Source of the DNA: Acidimicrobiia bacterium
GTDB taxonomy: Bacteria; Actinomycetota; Acidimicrobiia; IMCC26256; PALSA-555
Assembly: GCA_022865365.1 (NCBI GenBank)
Contig: JALHSW010000548.1
Span: forward strand, 1 to 5,807
Length of the DNA: 5,807 nucleotides
Direction of reading: 5' to 3'
The translations under genes were made by a program, and so were the position numbers. The notes beneath the pieces are model-generated. The model had not been told where the DNA came from and did no database searches. It saw only the letters and a list, made by a program, of their open reading frames with translations. Each line of letters begins with the position of its first letter. Positions within the stretch are counted from its first letter, which is position 1. Of the stretch, positions 5,656 to 5,807 are shown one piece after another.

Positions 5656-5807
5656 ATGTTCAAGATCGAGCGGATCACCGCAGACCTCGACGAGCTTGCC
5701 CGGGGCCTTGAGCCCGAGTGCTGTTCGGGTGTGGACGCGGCCCGGCTCACTGAGGTCGCCGCGAAGGCCGCGCGTTTGAGCGAGACGGTCAAGATGCTCT
5801 ACGCGCG
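5656..5807 (+). CDS. Probable DUF222 / 13E12-repeat HNH-endonuclease family protein, N-terminal fragment
   Basis: An open frame of 50 complete codons runs from ATG 5656 off the right edge. The residues begin MFKIERITADLDELARGLEP, followed by SGVDAARLTEVAAKAARLSE and TVKMLYAR. The pattern of an acidic N-terminal helix, a (S/D)GxDAARL turn, and a helix with a K-x-L/M-x-A-R ending matches the start of actinobacterial DUF222 (13E12 repeat) proteins, in which an HNH nuclease domain follows several hundred residues later. These genes are numerous and often scattered in actinobacterial genomes, and their role is poorly defined. The HNH motif cannot be seen here, so the call rests on the N-terminal pattern only. 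The gene is probably separate from the upstream operon, given the 93-bp gap and its own upstream inverted repeat. A coiled-coil-like hypothetical protein is the alternative. Confidence 0.55.
   Translation, partial: MFKIERITADLDELARGLEPECCSGVDAARLTEVAAKAARLSETVKMLYA

Noticed and set aside
1..5807. Search by eye for CRISPR arrays, tRNA/rRNA genes, insertion-sequence ends and programmed-frameshift heptamers
   Set aside because: No regularly spaced repeats, cloverleaf-like segments, terminal inverted repeats with target duplications, or X-XXY-YYZ slippery sites near the hydrolase break were seen.

Overview
The window looks like a chromosomal fragment of a high-GC actinobacterium, most likely from an uncultured Acidimicrobiia-type lineage. 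The basis is codon use dominated by G/C at third positions, frequent GTG starts, a leaderless-looking TAGGCT promoter, the CoA-metabolism gene set, and what appears to be the start of a DUF222/13E12-type HNH protein at the right end. The assignment to this lineage is inference from style and gene content. No alignment was possible.

Left half (1-2792), minus strand: two genes in one transcription unit. The first transcribed is a 789-residue tandem-domain family III (CaiB/BaiF) CoA-transferase (2792 to 423). It is followed after 19 bases by a thiolase-superfamily protein of the SCPx/lipid-transfer type (start 403), which runs off the left edge. Together they suggest activation and carbon-carbon cleavage of an acyl-CoA, for example a fatty acid, sterol side chain or other terpenoid-derived acid. 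The substrate cannot be read from the sequence.

Centre (2793-2910): a 118-bp divergent promoter region. On the plus side a TAGGCT -10-like box lies 8 bases before a GTG start and no Shine-Dalgarno is visible, so that operon may be transcribed leaderless.

Right half (2911-5562), plus strand: a tightly coupled operon whose genes overlap by 4 bases at two junctions (ATGA and GTGA). The order is a Gfo/Idh/MocA-family NAD(P)-dependent oxidoreductase, an alpha/beta hydrolase, and a NUDIX hydrolase with a NUDT19-like expanded Nudix box. The hydrolase is split into two reading frames at about 4626-4661. The nucleophile Ser lies in the first piece and the likely catalytic Asp and His in the second, joined by a TGATG stop/start overlap. 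It is either a one-base frameshift (real or an assembly error) or, less likely, a two-polypeptide enzyme.

Right edge (5563-5807): a 93-bp intergenic stretch with a C-run/G-run inverted repeat directly before an ATG at 5656. That ATG opens a partial gene resembling the N-terminus of DUF222/13E12 HNH-endonuclease proteins.

Overall this appears to be an accessory catabolic locus for CoA esters. I see no CRISPR array, tRNA, rRNA, transposase or phage gene. The points most worth a second look are the split hydrolase, the apparent loss of the nucleophilic Cys in the thiolase-like protein, and the Glu-for-Asp difference between the two CoA-transferase domains.
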